The notes: generated from the letters alone by a model not told the origin. Shown: positions 15,999 to 24,521, numbered from the stretch's first letter. The stretch is 35,602 nt of DNA from CAYMDP01 sp964389375 (GCA_964389375.1 CAYMDP010000029.1:1-35602); one strand, 5' to 3'. A program made the numbers and translations.

Positions 15999-17933
15999 TT
16001 GTCCTACCAAGTGATTGCCAGAAAATGGCGTCCAAAAACTTTTGAAGATTTAGTGGGTCAGTCCCACATTCGCCAGACTTTGCATAACGCCCTAAAGGGC
16101 GACCGACTTCACCACTCTCTTTTGTTAACGGGCCCCCGCGGAACTGGAAAAACTTCGACCGCAAGAATTATCGCAAAATCTTTGCGCTGCCCGAAAGCCA
16201 TCGACTTCGTCCCTTGTAACCAATGTGCCGATTGCGAAGATATCTCTTTAGGCAGAAGCCTTGATGTGATCGAAATCGATGGAGCCTCAAACAACGGAGT
16301 CGATTCGGTTCGAGAACTTCGCGACACCGTGGCCTTTATGCCCTCTTCTGGAAAGTATAAGCTCTACATCATCGATGAAGTTCATATGCTTTCGACCAGC
16401 GCCTTTAATGCTTTACTTAAAACTTTAGAAGAGCCTCCGGGTCACGTCGTATTTATTATGGCCACGACTGAGGCTCATAAAATTCCAAATACAATTTTGT
16501 CTCGCTGCCAGCGTTTTGATTTTCGTAGAATTTCGACCAAAGCGATTAGCGAAAACCTTTTGATGATTTGTCAGGCCGAAGGCATTCAAGCAGATCCCTT
16601 AGCCCTTTGGTCCATTGCCCGACAAGGCGATGGATCTATGCGTGATAGCCAAAGTTTGCTAGATCAGCTGATTACTTTTTCTGGCAAAGAGATCTCGGTT
16701 GAAAAAGTCACCGAAGCCTTGGGCTTGACGGACCGGCGTTTGATTTTAGAAAGCCTTAAGGCCCTTGTGCTTCGGGATTCGCAGATGATGGTCGAGATCG
16801 CGAAGAAGAATTTCTCTGCAGGCTATGATCCTCGCAATTTTGTGCAAGATCTTCTTTTAGAGATTCGTCATGCTTTGTTTATTAAGTTAAATCCAGAAGC
16901 CGCCCAAGACCTAGTGGATCTTCCAGAGAGTGAAATCACAGAGCTTAAAGAATTATGTGCCGAGCTTTCTGAAGAAGATATGCATCTGCTTTTTGATATG
17001 GCCCTAAAAGGTGCGAGTGATTTGATGCGCGCTCAGGATCAAAAAATTGTGTTAGAGATGTTGCTGCTTCGAATGGCTGCGGCCCCTCGGATCGAAAATC
17101 TTTTGGGTCGCACGGGATCTTCGGCTTCTACTAAGAATCCTGCTTCGCAAAATGCTCAGTCCAAGACGGGCGCCGTAAGCAGAAGTTACTCTAGCTCTAG
17201 CGCAAGTAAGAATACTTCCGAGCCCTCCCGTGGAACCGGCGCTCGCGAGTCATCGGCTCAGTCTCGAAATTTTGCCTCTGAAAATTCTTCGGTGACCTCT
17301 GCTAAGGACACTTCAATAAGCTCTTCTGCGAATTCTGCGGGAAGATCCTCTGCAAGAGACACTCAGGGCTCCGACTACTCTTCTGCTTTGGGTGCTCAAG
17401 ATCATGATTCAAATCGCTTAAGCGTCACGTCGGCAAATTCTCAACAAAATTACGGAGCCGATGATCGGTCTGCAAGCAATAGGGCCTCTGCTCAGGATGA
17501 AGAAGTTCCTCTTTCTATCGACCCTTCACAAAATCTAAACGAGCAGTGGCATGCTCTGGTAAACAGAATTAAAAAAATAAATCCCGTGATGGCAGCCTCC
17601 CTTGAAAACACCTTGCTAACTGGGGTTGCGGGAAAAAACTTAAAACTTTCGGTGGGATCTAAAAAGAAATTTATCTTTGATAAAATTGTTGAAGCTGACT
17701 TTAAACGAAAAGCCTTAAATTATATTTCGACCTTTTGGGGTGCAGGCTTTGATTATGCCGTAGAGCTTGGGGAAGAGTCCGAGGGCTCGGTGACCCCTAG
17801 AGCTTTTGCCCAAAGCAAAGAAGAAGAGCGACAAAGTGAAGTGCGCAAGGCGGTTGAAAATCACCCGCTAGTTAAGGCGACTCAATCCGTATTTAAAACA
17901 GAAATTAAATCGATAAAGGAGATGAAGTCATGA
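15999..17933 (+). CDS. dnaX: DNA polymerase III subunit gamma/tau
   Basis: DnaX is the ATPase motor of the clamp loader and, as tau, tethers polymerase cores. The start is placed at TTG 15999, because the protein then begins S-Y-Q-V-I-A-R-K-W-R-P as in the family, and AAGGGGG lies just upstream. The upstream ATG in the same frame would lie inside the SRP RNA. The 644-residue product has a Walker A GPRGTGKTS (45-53), four zinc cysteines (64, 73, 76, 79) and Walker B IIDEVHML (about 124-131). A Ser/Ala/Asn-rich disordered linker (about 375-505) precedes the tau-type C-terminal domain. The gene overlaps ybaB by 4 bp (ATGA), so ffs-dnaX-ybaB-recR-mglA is probably one operon. Confidence 0.96.
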   Translation: MSYQVIARKWRPKTFEDLVGQSHIRQTLHNALKGDRLHHSLLLTGPRGTGKTSTARIIAKSLRCPKAIDFVPCNQCADCEDISLGRSLDVIEIDGASNNGVDSVRELRDTVAFMPSSGKYKLYIIDEVHMLSTSAFNALLKTLEEPPGHVVFIMATTEAHKIPNTILSRCQRFDFRRISTKAISENLLMICQAEGIQADPLALWSIARQGDGSMRDSQSLLDQLITFSGKEISVEKVTEALGLTDRRLILESLKALVLRDSQMMVEIAKKNFSAGYDPRNFVQDLLLEIRHALFIKLNPEAAQDLVDLPESEITELKELCAELSEEDMHLLFDMALKGASDLMRAQDQKIVLEMLLLRMAAAPRIENLLGRTGSSASTKNPASQNAQSKTGAVSRSYSSSSASKNTSEPSRGTGARESSAQSRNFASENSSVTSAKDTSISSSANSAGRSSARDTQGSDYSSALGAQDHDSNRLSVTSANSQQNYGADDRSASNRASAQDEEVPLSIDPSQNLNEQWHALVNRIKKINPVMAASLENTLLTGVAGKNLKLSVGSKKKFIFDKIVEADFKRKALNYISTFWGAGFDYAVELGEESEGSVTPRAFAQSKEEERQSEVRKAVENHPLVKATQSVFKTEIKSIKEMKS

Positions 17934-18253
17934 AGGGATTCGGCGGCGGAATGCAGCAGTTAATGAAGCAAGCCAACCAAATGCAAACTCGGATGAAGAA
18001 GCTTCAAGAAGAGCTTGCGACACAAGAGTTCGAGGGCACAAGTGGTGGTGGGGCCGTCAGCGTAAAAGTGACTGGCGATAACCTTTTGGCTGCAGTCGTG
18101 ATCAGTGAAGACGTCATGAAGGCCGGAGATGTAGAGATGCTTCAAGATTTAATTTTGACAGCGACCAACGATGCAGTGAAACTGGCAAAGAAGACCAGCG
18201 AAACTGAGATGGCCAAAATTACTGGAGGCATGGGAATTCCCGGCATGTTTTAA
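17930..18253 (+). CDS. ybaB: YbaB/EbfC nucleoid-associated protein
   Basis: This 107-residue protein has the YbaB/EbfC layout. A Gly-rich start (KGFGGGMQQLMKQANQMQ) leads into a long helix (MKKLQEELATQEFEG), followed by the strand pair with S-G-G-G-A-V-S-V-K-V-T-G-D and a closing helix (LILTATNDAVKLAKKTSETEM). Members are small dimers that bind DNA without strong sequence preference. It lies between dnaX and recR, the gene order conserved in many bacteria, overlapping the dnaX stop by 4 bp and sharing one base with the recR start, which points to translational coupling. Confidence 0.95.
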   Translation: MKGFGGGMQQLMKQANQMQTRMKKLQEELATQEFEGTSGGGAVSVKVTGDNLLAAVVISEDVMKAGDVEMLQDLILTATNDAVKLAKKTSETEMAKITGGMGIPGMF

Positions 18254-18873
18254 TGATTTCACATATTCCTTCTCTCGAAAAATTAGTTCACGAACTCTCG
18301 AAGCTGCCAGGGATTGGGCCAAAAACCGCCCAGCGTTTGGCTTACTTTGTCTTAAAATCTAAGAACGAGTACGTTGGACAGCTTCAAGATGCGCTGCAAG
18401 GCGTAAAGGATCGGGTGAAGGAGTGCCCTCAGTGTTTTTCGTTTACCGAAGAAGAAGAGCTTTGTTTTTTCTGTAAAGATCACCAGCGCAGTGACGAGGT
18501 CCTTTGTGTCGTTGAGGACCCAGGAGACATTGGTCGCATTGAAAACTCTGGGGTTTTTCGTGGCCGTTATCATGTTCTACAAGGAGCGATTTCTCCTCTA
18601 GAGGGAATCACTCCGAAGGATTTAAAAATTCCGGATCTTTTGAAGCGTCTAAAGGAAGGCCTTGAGGGAACTAGACCTCAGGTCAGGGAAGTCATTTTGG
18701 CTCTCGATGCGGATTTAGAAGGTGACACCACGGTACTGTATCTGTCTAAAATTCTAAGAGAGCTCGGGATTCGAGCGACTCGGATCGCACATGGGGTTCC
18801 CATTGGCGGCGATATTGATTATATTGATTTTAGAACCTTGGGTCGCGCGATAGAAAATAGGGTACAGCTTTAG
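18253..18873 (+). CDS. recR: Recombination mediator RecR
   Basis: RecR works with RecO and RecF to load RecA on gapped DNA. The 206-residue protein has the N-terminal helix-hairpin-helix (LPGIGPKTAQRLAYF, 18-32), a four-Cys zinc finger (C58, C61, C71, C74), a Toprim domain starting at C-V-V-E-D-P-G-D, and the closing motif GVPIGGDIDYID (about 180-191). Length and motif order are normal. The ATG overlaps the ybaB stop as TAATG. The mglA ATG follows its TAG directly. Confidence 0.96.
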   Translation: MISHIPSLEKLVHELSKLPGIGPKTAQRLAYFVLKSKNEYVGQLQDALQGVKDRVKECPQCFSFTEEEELCFFCKDHQRSDEVLCVVEDPGDIGRIENSGVFRGRYHVLQGAISPLEGITPKDLKIPDLLKRLKEGLEGTRPQVREVILALDADLEGDTTVLYLSKILRELGIRATRIAHGVPIGGDIDYIDFRTLGRAIENRVQL

Positions 18874-19464
18874 ATGTCATTTATTAATTACAACGCCAAA
18901 GAGATCCACTGCAAGATTGTCTATTACGGGCCGTCATTGGGTGGAAAGACCACTAACCTTCAGTGGGTCTACCACAAAACTCAAGGTGCCGAAAAATCCG
19001 ATTTGTTTTCTTTGCCCACTGATGTTGAGCGAACTTTATTTTTTGATTTTCTTCCGCTCGAGATTGGTGACATTCGAGGTTTTAGAACCCGCTTTCACCT
19101 TTATACCGTTCCCGGCCAAGTTGTTTACGATGCCTCAAGAAAGCTAATTCTGAAAGGTCTTGATGGAGTTGTTTTTGTTGCAGACTCTCAGGCCGAGCGC
19201 ATGGAAGAAAACGTTCAGTCGCTTGAAAACTTGCAAAAAAACCTAGAGCAGCAGGGCTACAACATTAAAGAGATCCCTTTGGCGATTCAGTACAACAAAC
19301 GGGATCTTCCCAATGCTTTGGCTTTATCGGATCTTCGAACCACTTTAAACAAATTCAATGCACCAGACTTCGAAGGCCGGGCCAACGAAGGTAAAGGCGT
19401 ATTTGAAGCCCTAAAATCAGTCTCTAAATCCATTATCACCGTCTTAAAGGGCGGCGATCTTTAA
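18874..19464 (+). CDS. mglA: MglA-family small Ras-like GTPase
   Basis: MglA-type GTPases set cell polarity and drive gliding or pilus pole switching in Myxococcus, and in Bdellovibrio a homologue is linked to prey invasion. The 196-residue protein has the P-loop YYGPSLGGKTTNLQ (17-30, Lys25). The region LFFDFLPLEIG is followed by F-H-L-Y-T-V-P-G-Q-V, where MglA proteins carry their modified switch II. The base-recognition motif is QYNKRDL (N-K-x-D type). No lipid-attachment Cys is seen, as in other MglA. It is the last gene of the dnaX operon. No MglB-like roadblock gene is adjacent, so its GAP would be encoded elsewhere. Confidence 0.93.
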   Translation: MSFINYNAKEIHCKIVYYGPSLGGKTTNLQWVYHKTQGAEKSDLFSLPTDVERTLFFDFLPLEIGDIRGFRTRFHLYTVPGQVVYDASRKLILKGLDGVVFVADSQAERMEENVQSLENLQKNLEQQGYNIKEIPLAIQYNKRDLPNALALSDLRTTLNKFNAPDFEGRANEGKGVFEALKSVSKSIITVLKGGDL

Positions 19465-19478
19465 AACCCCTCTTTAGT

Positions 19479-19612
19479 TGTAAGGCTCAATTATTTTGGG
19501 CGGAGAAAAGTGTCCACCTCTGCCGTCGAACATTCTCGGTCCGCCTGCGGCGGCCCTGCGAAACTAGTCTTCGGTGGACACTTTTCTCCGCCCAAAATAA
19601 TTGAGCCTTACA
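19479..19612. repeat. Long inverted repeat (40-bp perfect arms)
   Basis: The left arm 19479-19518 starts TGTAAGGCTCAATTATTTTG. The right arm 19573-19612 is its exact reverse complement across 40 bp. The 54-bp centre has a GC-rich hairpin (CCGCC-TGC-GGCGG). It lies 15 bp after the mglA stop and 77 bp before nadA. It could act as a strong terminator for the dnaX operon, or be a MITE-like element. Its sequence is unrelated to the other long repeat at 13471-13641. Confidence 0.75.
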
Positions 19613-19689
19613 GGAAATCGCCGACGCAAAATGTTTTAAATATGACTTTGTGTTAGGTGCTTTTAAGAGATTCCTGGTAGAAGCCTTGT

Positions 19690-20664
19690 ATGGCCGAATC
19701 CGTTCAAGCTCGTATTAAAGAGCTTAAAGAAAAGCATAAAGCCCTGATCCTTGCTCACTTCTATGAAGATGGCGCAATTCAAGATATCGCCGATGAGATT
19801 GGGGACAGCTTGTTTTTATCTCAACGAGGCCAGGACTCTAAGGCCCCGGTTGTGCTACTTGCCGGCGTTGTCTTTATGGCCGAGAGTGTGAAGATCTTGT
19901 CGCCGGACAAAATTGTTTTAGCTCCCGATCTAAATGCGGGCTGCTCTTTGGTGGATCACTCCCCTTTTGATAAATATCTGCAGTGGCGAAAAATGCATCC
20001 GGACGGAATTGCGGTCACCTACATCAACAGTAGCGCCGAAGTAAAAAGTATCTCAGATGTCATTTGCACAAGTAGCAATGCCGAAAAGATTATTGCAAGC
20101 ATTCCAAAAGATCGCCCGATTCTTTTTGGTCCGGACCGAAACCTTGGGGCCTATTTGGCTAAAAAATCTGGCCGCGAAATGCTACTTTGGCCAGGATCTT
20201 GCGAAGTGCATGTTTTATTTTCTGAAAGAAAACTTGTCGAGCTTAAGATGGAGCATCCAGATGCTTTAGTGATTGCTCACCCAGAGTGCCTTGAGGAAGT
20301 GCTTCAACATGCGGATGTGATTGGATCGACTTCAAGACTTTTAAGCGAAGTCGAAAATAACCCTAAGAATAAATTTATCGTGGCAACAGAAGATGGAATC
20401 TTTCACCAGATGAAAAAGCTGCGACCTGATGCGATCCTGCTTCAGGCCCCCGCTGAGGGCTCTTGCGCCTGCAACCAGTGTCCTTACATGAAGCTGAACA
20501 CTTTAGAAAAAATCGCGGATGCGCTGGAAAACTTAGAGCCCCAAATAAAGCTTCCGCAGAGATTGATCGAAGCCGCGCGCCTTCCTTTAGAGCGCATGCT
20601 TAAAATTACCAAGGGCGAGTCTGTCTTGTGGCCCGAAAGATTTCAGCTTGATCACCAGATTTAA
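19690..20664 (+). CDS. nadA: Quinolinate synthase
   Basis: NadA condenses iminoaspartate with dihydroxyacetone phosphate to quinolinate in NAD synthesis, using a 4Fe-4S cluster. The 324-residue protein shows AHFYEDGAIQDIADEIGDS (22-40), N-A-G-C-S-L-V-D with C85, GPDRNLGAYLAKKSGR, WPGSCEVH with C171, and CACNQCPYM with C264. C85, C171 and C264 fit the three cluster ligands. H-P-E-C (197-200) and GSTSRLL are also conserved. nadB and nadC are not in the window. The ATG follows the long inverted repeat, so it probably starts its own transcript. Its end overlaps the next gene by 17 bp. Confidence 0.96.
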   Translation: MAESVQARIKELKEKHKALILAHFYEDGAIQDIADEIGDSLFLSQRGQDSKAPVVLLAGVVFMAESVKILSPDKIVLAPDLNAGCSLVDHSPFDKYLQWRKMHPDGIAVTYINSSAEVKSISDVICTSSNAEKIIASIPKDRPILFGPDRNLGAYLAKKSGREMLLWPGSCEVHVLFSERKLVELKMEHPDALVIAHPECLEEVLQHADVIGSTSRLLSEVENNPKNKFIVATEDGIFHQMKKLRPDAILLQAPAEGSCACNQCPYMKLNTLEKIADALENLEPQIKLPQRLIEAARLPLERMLKITKGESVLWPERFQLDHQI

Positions 20665-21247
20665 GCTACCAAATCAGCCCGTCGAGGGTTTCGATGCCGA
20701 AAGCTTTGACTGTTTTTTAAGCCCACGCTTTGGCGCAAAACACACCGACCATCGCTTACAACTGCGCACGAGTTTGCTTGGAGAGCTGCAAAAACTTCAA
20801 CTGGACAAAACTTATATTCAGTTTAAAAGTGATTTAGTTTTGAGCCTAAACAGCCTGCCCTACTGCAAAGGAATTGGGATTTCCGTAAGTCATATAGAAA
20901 GCCTCGGCGGCTTTGTCTTATCCGAGAAGTACCAAGATATTGGATTTGACCTTGAAGACCCAAAGCGCGTCAGTCAGTCCATTGTTGCTAGAATGTCTTC
21001 TGCAGAAGAAGTAAAAAATATGCCAACACCTGCAAAACTTTGGACAGCAAAAGAATCGGCCTTTAAAGCCATCAGCCAAAAGCTTAAGGCCGAGGTTCTT
21101 TCTGAAATTGAAGTCTGTGATTGGTGCGAGCAGGGTCCCGATCTTATGGTTTTTTCTGTGAAATTTCGAAATCAAAAAATTTCTGGGCGCGGAATTGTCG
21201 CTCCTTTTGAAAATCTCAATATGGGACTCTTCCACTTTATTTCTTAA
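20648..21247 (+). CDS. 4'-phosphopantetheinyl transferase superfamily protein
   Basis: These enzymes move phosphopantetheine from CoA to carrier proteins in fatty-acid, polyketide or peptide synthesis. In the 199-residue protein, G-F-D-L-E-D (99-104) supplies the Mg-binding acidic pair D101/E103, and KLWTAKESAFKA (130-141) is the W-(T/S)-x-K-E-S/A-x-x-K-A motif. S-V-S-H (79-82) precedes them as in Sfp-type proteins. The length is closer to short Sfp/EntD-like members than to AcpS. The reading frame starts at TTG 20648 inside the nadA end. No ATG occurs before the conserved part, so this start is tentative but suggests coupling to nadA. The carrier-protein target is unknown. Confidence 0.85.
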   Translation: MITRFKLPNQPVEGFDAESFDCFLSPRFGAKHTDHRLQLRTSLLGELQKLQLDKTYIQFKSDLVLSLNSLPYCKGIGISVSHIESLGGFVLSEKYQDIGFDLEDPKRVSQSIVARMSSAEEVKNMPTPAKLWTAKESAFKAISQKLKAEVLSEIEVCDWCEQGPDLMVFSVKFRNQKISGRGIVAPFENLNMGLFHFIS

Positions 21248-21270
21248 CTTTCGTCCAGAGGCACCGATAA
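21245..21270 (+). promoter_or_regulatory. Candidate sigma-28 (FliA)-like promoter of the PilZ gene
   Basis: ACCGATAA (21263-21270) matches 7 of 8 bases of the FliA -10 (GCCGATAA). TAAC at 21245-21248 stands near the expected -35 position. The -35 match is poor. Transcription would begin about 40 bp before the preferred ATG. Confidence 0.25.
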
Positions 21271-21320
21271 AGAAGGTGTGTTAGGCCGAATGTATGAACG
21301 ATAACAAGAAGGATACTCCC

Positions 21321-21722
21321 ATGAGCATACCTGCTGTAAAAGCGGAACGTCGAATAGCGGATAGAAAAGTTGTTGATAAAATCACAGTAGCAGAAGTCAC
21401 CTCGCTTTCGAACTACCAAGTCATCGCCAAAGAAGGAAACATCGTCGACGCCTCAATTACTGGCTTTTTACTTTCCCTAGATCGAAAAGATATTTTGCCC
21501 AAAGAACTTCGAGACCATCTGACCTTGGATCAATTACTAGGACAGCAGGTTGTGATGTTTCTACCTCAAATGAATTTAGACTTAGATGGATCCATCACTC
21601 GCACTCTGCATAAGGGCGGCGGAAAATTTGAGATCGCGGTTGAATTTTCTGACGAGGTTCCAGAGTACTGGAGAGAATGTTTAATCGACCTTTTGCCGGC
21701 TCCGGGCGAAATCAAAGAATAA
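21321..21722 (+). CDS. PilZ domain protein (cyclic-di-GMP binding)
   Basis: PilZ domains bind cyclic-di-GMP and change motility or envelope functions. Two signature motifs are visible: R-I-A-D-R (RxxxR), shortly after the start, and D-A-S-I-T-G (DxSxxG), about 28 residues further on. The rest is a beta-barrel-like pattern (Q-V-V-M-F-L-P, G-S-I-T-R-T, FEIAVEF). I placed the start at ATG 21321 because AAGAAGGA precedes it at good spacing. An in-frame ATG at 21294 would add 9 residues. The protein (133 residues) is a single PilZ domain without a fused output. It is convergent with the next gene, with 3 bp between the stops. Confidence 0.82.
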   Translation: MSIPAVKAERRIADRKVVDKITVAEVTSLSNYQVIAKEGNIVDASITGFLLSLDRKDILPKELRDHLTLDQLLGQQVVMFLPQMNLDLDGSITRTLHKGGGKFEIAVEFSDEVPEYWRECLIDLLPAPGEIKE

Positions 21723-21725
21723 AGC

Positions 21726-22382
21726 CTAAGCCCTTAGCGGATAAAACTTAGGGATCGCAGTTTCACTTAAAATCATTAGTGAATAATGCTGGGGCAAAAA
21801 CCAAGCTAAAGCTTCTAGTATACCCTTGTGCTCTTTTTGCTGAGGGCTTCCTAAAGACTCTAAAGAAAAACACAGATCAAAAACTTTGTTATCTTGGCTG
21901 ACCATACTAACCTTAGGGGCTTTGACTCCCTGATCGGCCAAAAACTGGCGAATGATCTTTCGCACGTAAGTGGGAAGATAGCTTTCGCTGGGTTCGCCCA
22001 CATACAGGGTTTGACCATCTTTAATTTCAACGGCCCCAAGTTTAATCTGCTCTTTAAGTTCCGAGACAAATTCTCTGCGCTCTTTAAAATTCCAAATCAT
22101 CCCGTAGGTAAAGACGTAATCAGGTAAAGACTTATGGGCGTTTATTACAAGGCCTATGCCTTTATCCGCAAGCCACTCAATAATGCGGCCAGAAGGCTCT
22201 GTCGCAGTCTGAGAGGTCTTTGCAAACAGATAGGGCCAGCCGTCGGGCCCGACCTTAGGAGCCTCTGACTCAAGTTCAAAATTACAGTCCGTGATGGCCT
22301 GAAAAAAGGCTCTCTCCCACTCTTTATCTCGATAGGCTTCGGGCTGATTGATAATTTGGTAAATGCTAAGAGATCGCGCCAT
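21726..22382 (-). CDS. Hypothetical protein
   Basis: I did not recognise this 218-residue soluble protein. The frame is open to 22448, but ATG 22382 (M-A-R-S-L-S-I-Y) is preferred: AGGG sits just upstream and the extra residues are basic and lack features. There is no signal peptide or membrane segment. Visible landmarks are VGPDGWPYLFAKTS near the middle, a GIGLVINAH strand, DYVFTYGMIWNFKERREF and PTYVRKIIRQFLADQGV. The pattern of alternating strands and helices fits a compact alpha/beta fold. It faces the PilZ gene and lies head-to-head with the histidine kinase, sharing a 95-bp promoter region with it. Confidence 0.75.
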   Translation of the reverse strand: MARSLSIYQIINQPEAYRDKEWERAFFQAITDCNFELESEAPKVGPDGWPYLFAKTSQTATEPSGRIIEWLADKGIGLVINAHKSLPDYVFTYGMIWNFKERREFVSELKEQIKLGAVEIKDGQTLYVGEPSESYLPTYVRKIIRQFLADQGVKAPKVSMVSQDNKVFDLCFSLESLGSPQQKEHKGILEALAWFLPQHYSLMILSETAIPKFYPLRA

Positions 22383-22477
22383 AAGCCCTTGTCTTAAATT
22401 GAGATGCCCTCTCTGGCAACCCGAATAGTAAGATTTTCCCCACTTCACTGAGGGCCTTATTCTTCCGATAAGTTAGA

Positions 22478-24016
22478 GTGGCAAAAGCTAAGAAAAATTC
22501 TCAAAAAAAGACTTCCCCCTCGCCCTTTTCATTCTTTAAAGACGTGGGTCACCCCCTTATTGTGGTGGATGCCAAAACAGGAAAAGTCGTCTTTTCGAAC
22601 TCGAGTGCTGAAGATCTGACCGGGTATGAACTTAAGGACTTAAAGGGTCACTTATTTTGTAAGCTCTTTGAAAAGGATGCAAATCTTCAGATTCAAGCCG
22701 CCTTGTCTTTGGGAAAAAACAAAACTTCATTTTCTGGATTTACTGAGCCAAACCTAATTTTGCAAAAAAAGAGTAAACGAAAGGTCTTTGTCGATCTGAC
22801 CGCAAACTCTTATCATCTTAAGGGTCAATACTATGTGGTTTTCTCGATCCATGATCTTAGCGCAATCAAACGGCTGCAACAAGAGCGCGAGAGAGCTACA
22901 CGAGAATTGATTCATCTATCAAAACTTGCAGACATCGGGCGTCTTGCGGCCGGAATTGCACATGAACTGAATAACCCCTTAATGATTATTCAAGGTTTTG
23001 CAGAGAATATCGAAATTTTAGCAAATTCAAGTCAGATCGATCTTAATGAATTAAACATTCAATTGGGTGAAATCTTAAAGGCCTCTGATCGAATGGCTCG
23101 TATGATCTCGAAAGTCTCTCGGATTGTCCGTGCTGACGATTTTCAGATGCTGACGGTGGATCTTCAAGAAGTGGCAGAAGACGTCCTGCGACTAATGAAT
23201 CCCCAATTTGTCGAATTTAAGATAGAGATTGAGCGAGACTTTCCAGATCAGTCCGTTGTTAACTGTGACCCAAATCAAATCGAACAGATTTTGGTCAACA
23301 TTCTAAATAACGCTTTTCATGCGGTCTGTGAAAACCCAGGTCCTAAAAAAATTCGAATCTCGTCAAAGCTTGAGGGTGATCAGGTCGTTTTTAGTCTGTG
23401 GAACAACGGACCCGTGATTCCTGAAGAGATCAAAGAAAAAATCATGAGCCCATTTTTTACGACCAAAGAAGTTGGAAAAGGAACGGGCCTTGGCTTGGCC
23501 TTGTCTTATGGAATCATGCGGGCCCACAGTGGAGATCTAAGTTTTTCTAGCGGCCCCGAGGGGACCGAGTTTTATCTAAAATTTCCGAAAGTTGCAGAGG
23601 TTGAGCTGGTTCGCCCTCTCGAGAAAAGATCCATTTTAATTGTGGACGACGACCTTAGAGCCCTGGATATCCTAAAGCGCAAGCTGCACCACTTTGGCTA
23701 CCATGTAGTGACCGCACACAACGGGCTTGAGGGGCTAGAGGCCTTAAAGTCTAACCCAAAAGTGGTTGCCGTTTTTTCGGATCTCAGAATGCCTAAGATG
23801 GACGGCAAGGCCTTTGTGACCGCTGTCGCCAGCTCTAGAAAGGACTTGTTGATTGTCGGTGTGTCTGGCTACACTCACTCCAGAACTTCAGAGTGGGAAT
23901 TAAGATCTGCAGGGGTTAGCGAGTTTTTACCAAAGCCCATCGATATGAATCATTTTTCTGAGATTATTAAGCGCATCGAAATTCATTGTGAAAAAATCAA
24001 GAGCTCTGCCGCTTAA
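22478..24016 (+). CDS. Hybrid sensor histidine kinase (PAS-HisKA-HATPase-receiver)
   Basis: This 512-residue cytoplasmic kinase has no membrane helix. A PAS domain (about 20-125, PLIVVDAKTGKVVFSNSSAE) is followed by the H box IAHELNNPLMIIQGF with H162. The N box ILVNILNNAFHAV (271-283) and the GTGLGL loop (335-340) come next, and a C-terminal receiver begins S-I-L-I-V-D-D-D with phospho-acceptor D435 (SDLRMP) and K486. The usual acidic G1 box reads LWNNGPVI, with Asn where Asp is common, as in some PAS kinases. It starts with GTG 22478. A stand-alone receiver gene faces it from the other side and may be a partner. The stimulus is unknown and is likely sensed inside the cell. Confidence 0.93.
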   Translation: MAKAKKNSQKKTSPSPFSFFKDVGHPLIVVDAKTGKVVFSNSSAEDLTGYELKDLKGHLFCKLFEKDANLQIQAALSLGKNKTSFSGFTEPNLILQKKSKRKVFVDLTANSYHLKGQYYVVFSIHDLSAIKRLQQERERATRELIHLSKLADIGRLAAGIAHELNNPLMIIQGFAENIEILANSSQIDLNELNIQLGEILKASDRMARMISKVSRIVRADDFQMLTVDLQEVAEDVLRLMNPQFVEFKIEIERDFPDQSVVNCDPNQIEQILVNILNNAFHAVCENPGPKKIRISSKLEGDQVVFSLWNNGPVIPEEIKEKIMSPFFTTKEVGKGTGLGLALSYGIMRAHSGDLSFSSGPEGTEFYLKFPKVAEVELVRPLEKRSILIVDDDLRALDILKRKLHHFGYHVVTAHNGLEGLEALKSNPKVVAVFSDLRMPKMDGKAFVTAVASSRKDLLIVGVSGYTHSRTSEWELRSAGVSEFLPKPIDMNHFSEIIKRIEIHCEKIKSSAA

Positions 24017-24095
24017 ACCTTGTCGGAGTGATCCATTAGCGCACCTGCTTGCTTAGATCGACTTGGTCCGGTCCAAAGACCTTCTAGAAGGGTTT

Positions 24096-24521
24096 TTAAG
24101 CCGGGCTGCTTTTGTCAGTAACTCCAGACATGGCTGCCTCTAAGTGACGCTTGATTTTTTCCATCATCTCTAGATGCTTAAATGGCTTTAACATCACTTC
24201 CTTAACGCCCAATTTAAGGGCCTCCATGATTTTATCTTTTTCAGGATGGCCGGTAATCAATATAAATGGCGTATCGGGAGCCAATTCTTTAACTTGTTTA
24301 AATAAGTCTAAGCCAGAAATCCCAGGCATCTTAAGATCACAAATGATCAGATCAAAATTTTTGCCCGACTTAATTTTTTGAGTCGCGTGAAGACCCGTTG
24401 CCGCAACCGTGACGATATAACCGTTTTGGTAAAGTTTAGACTCTAGTATATAGCGGATGCCTTCTTCATCATCGATCACAAGGATGTGAGGACGTCTTTC
24501 GGTCTGATTTGATCGATCCAT
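24096..24521 (-). CDS. Single-domain response regulator
   Basis: The 141-residue protein is a complete receiver: D17-D18 acidic pair (V-I-D-D-E-E), phospho-acceptor D62 in CDLKMP, T88 in LITGH and K110 in the K-P-F switch. There is no DNA-binding or enzymatic output domain, only a short charged tail. It would act through protein contacts or as a phosphate relay or sink. ATG 24521 is preceded by GGGGAG. It lies downstream of the chemosensory operon on the same strand, separated by a 153-bp gap, and converges with the hybrid kinase gene. Which kinase phosphorylates it cannot be read from sequence. Confidence 0.9.
   Translation of the reverse strand: MDRSNQTERRPHILVIDDEEGIRYILESKLYQNGYIVTVAATGLHATQKIKSGKNFDLIICDLKMPGISGLDLFKQVKELAPDTPFILITGHPEKDKIMEALKLGVKEVMLKPFKHLEMMEKIKRHLEAAMSGVTDKSSPA

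Noticed and set aside
22463..22472. TCCGATAA resembling a FliA -10 box before the hybrid kinase
   Set aside because: It is only about 10 bp from the GTG start and has no -35 partner.
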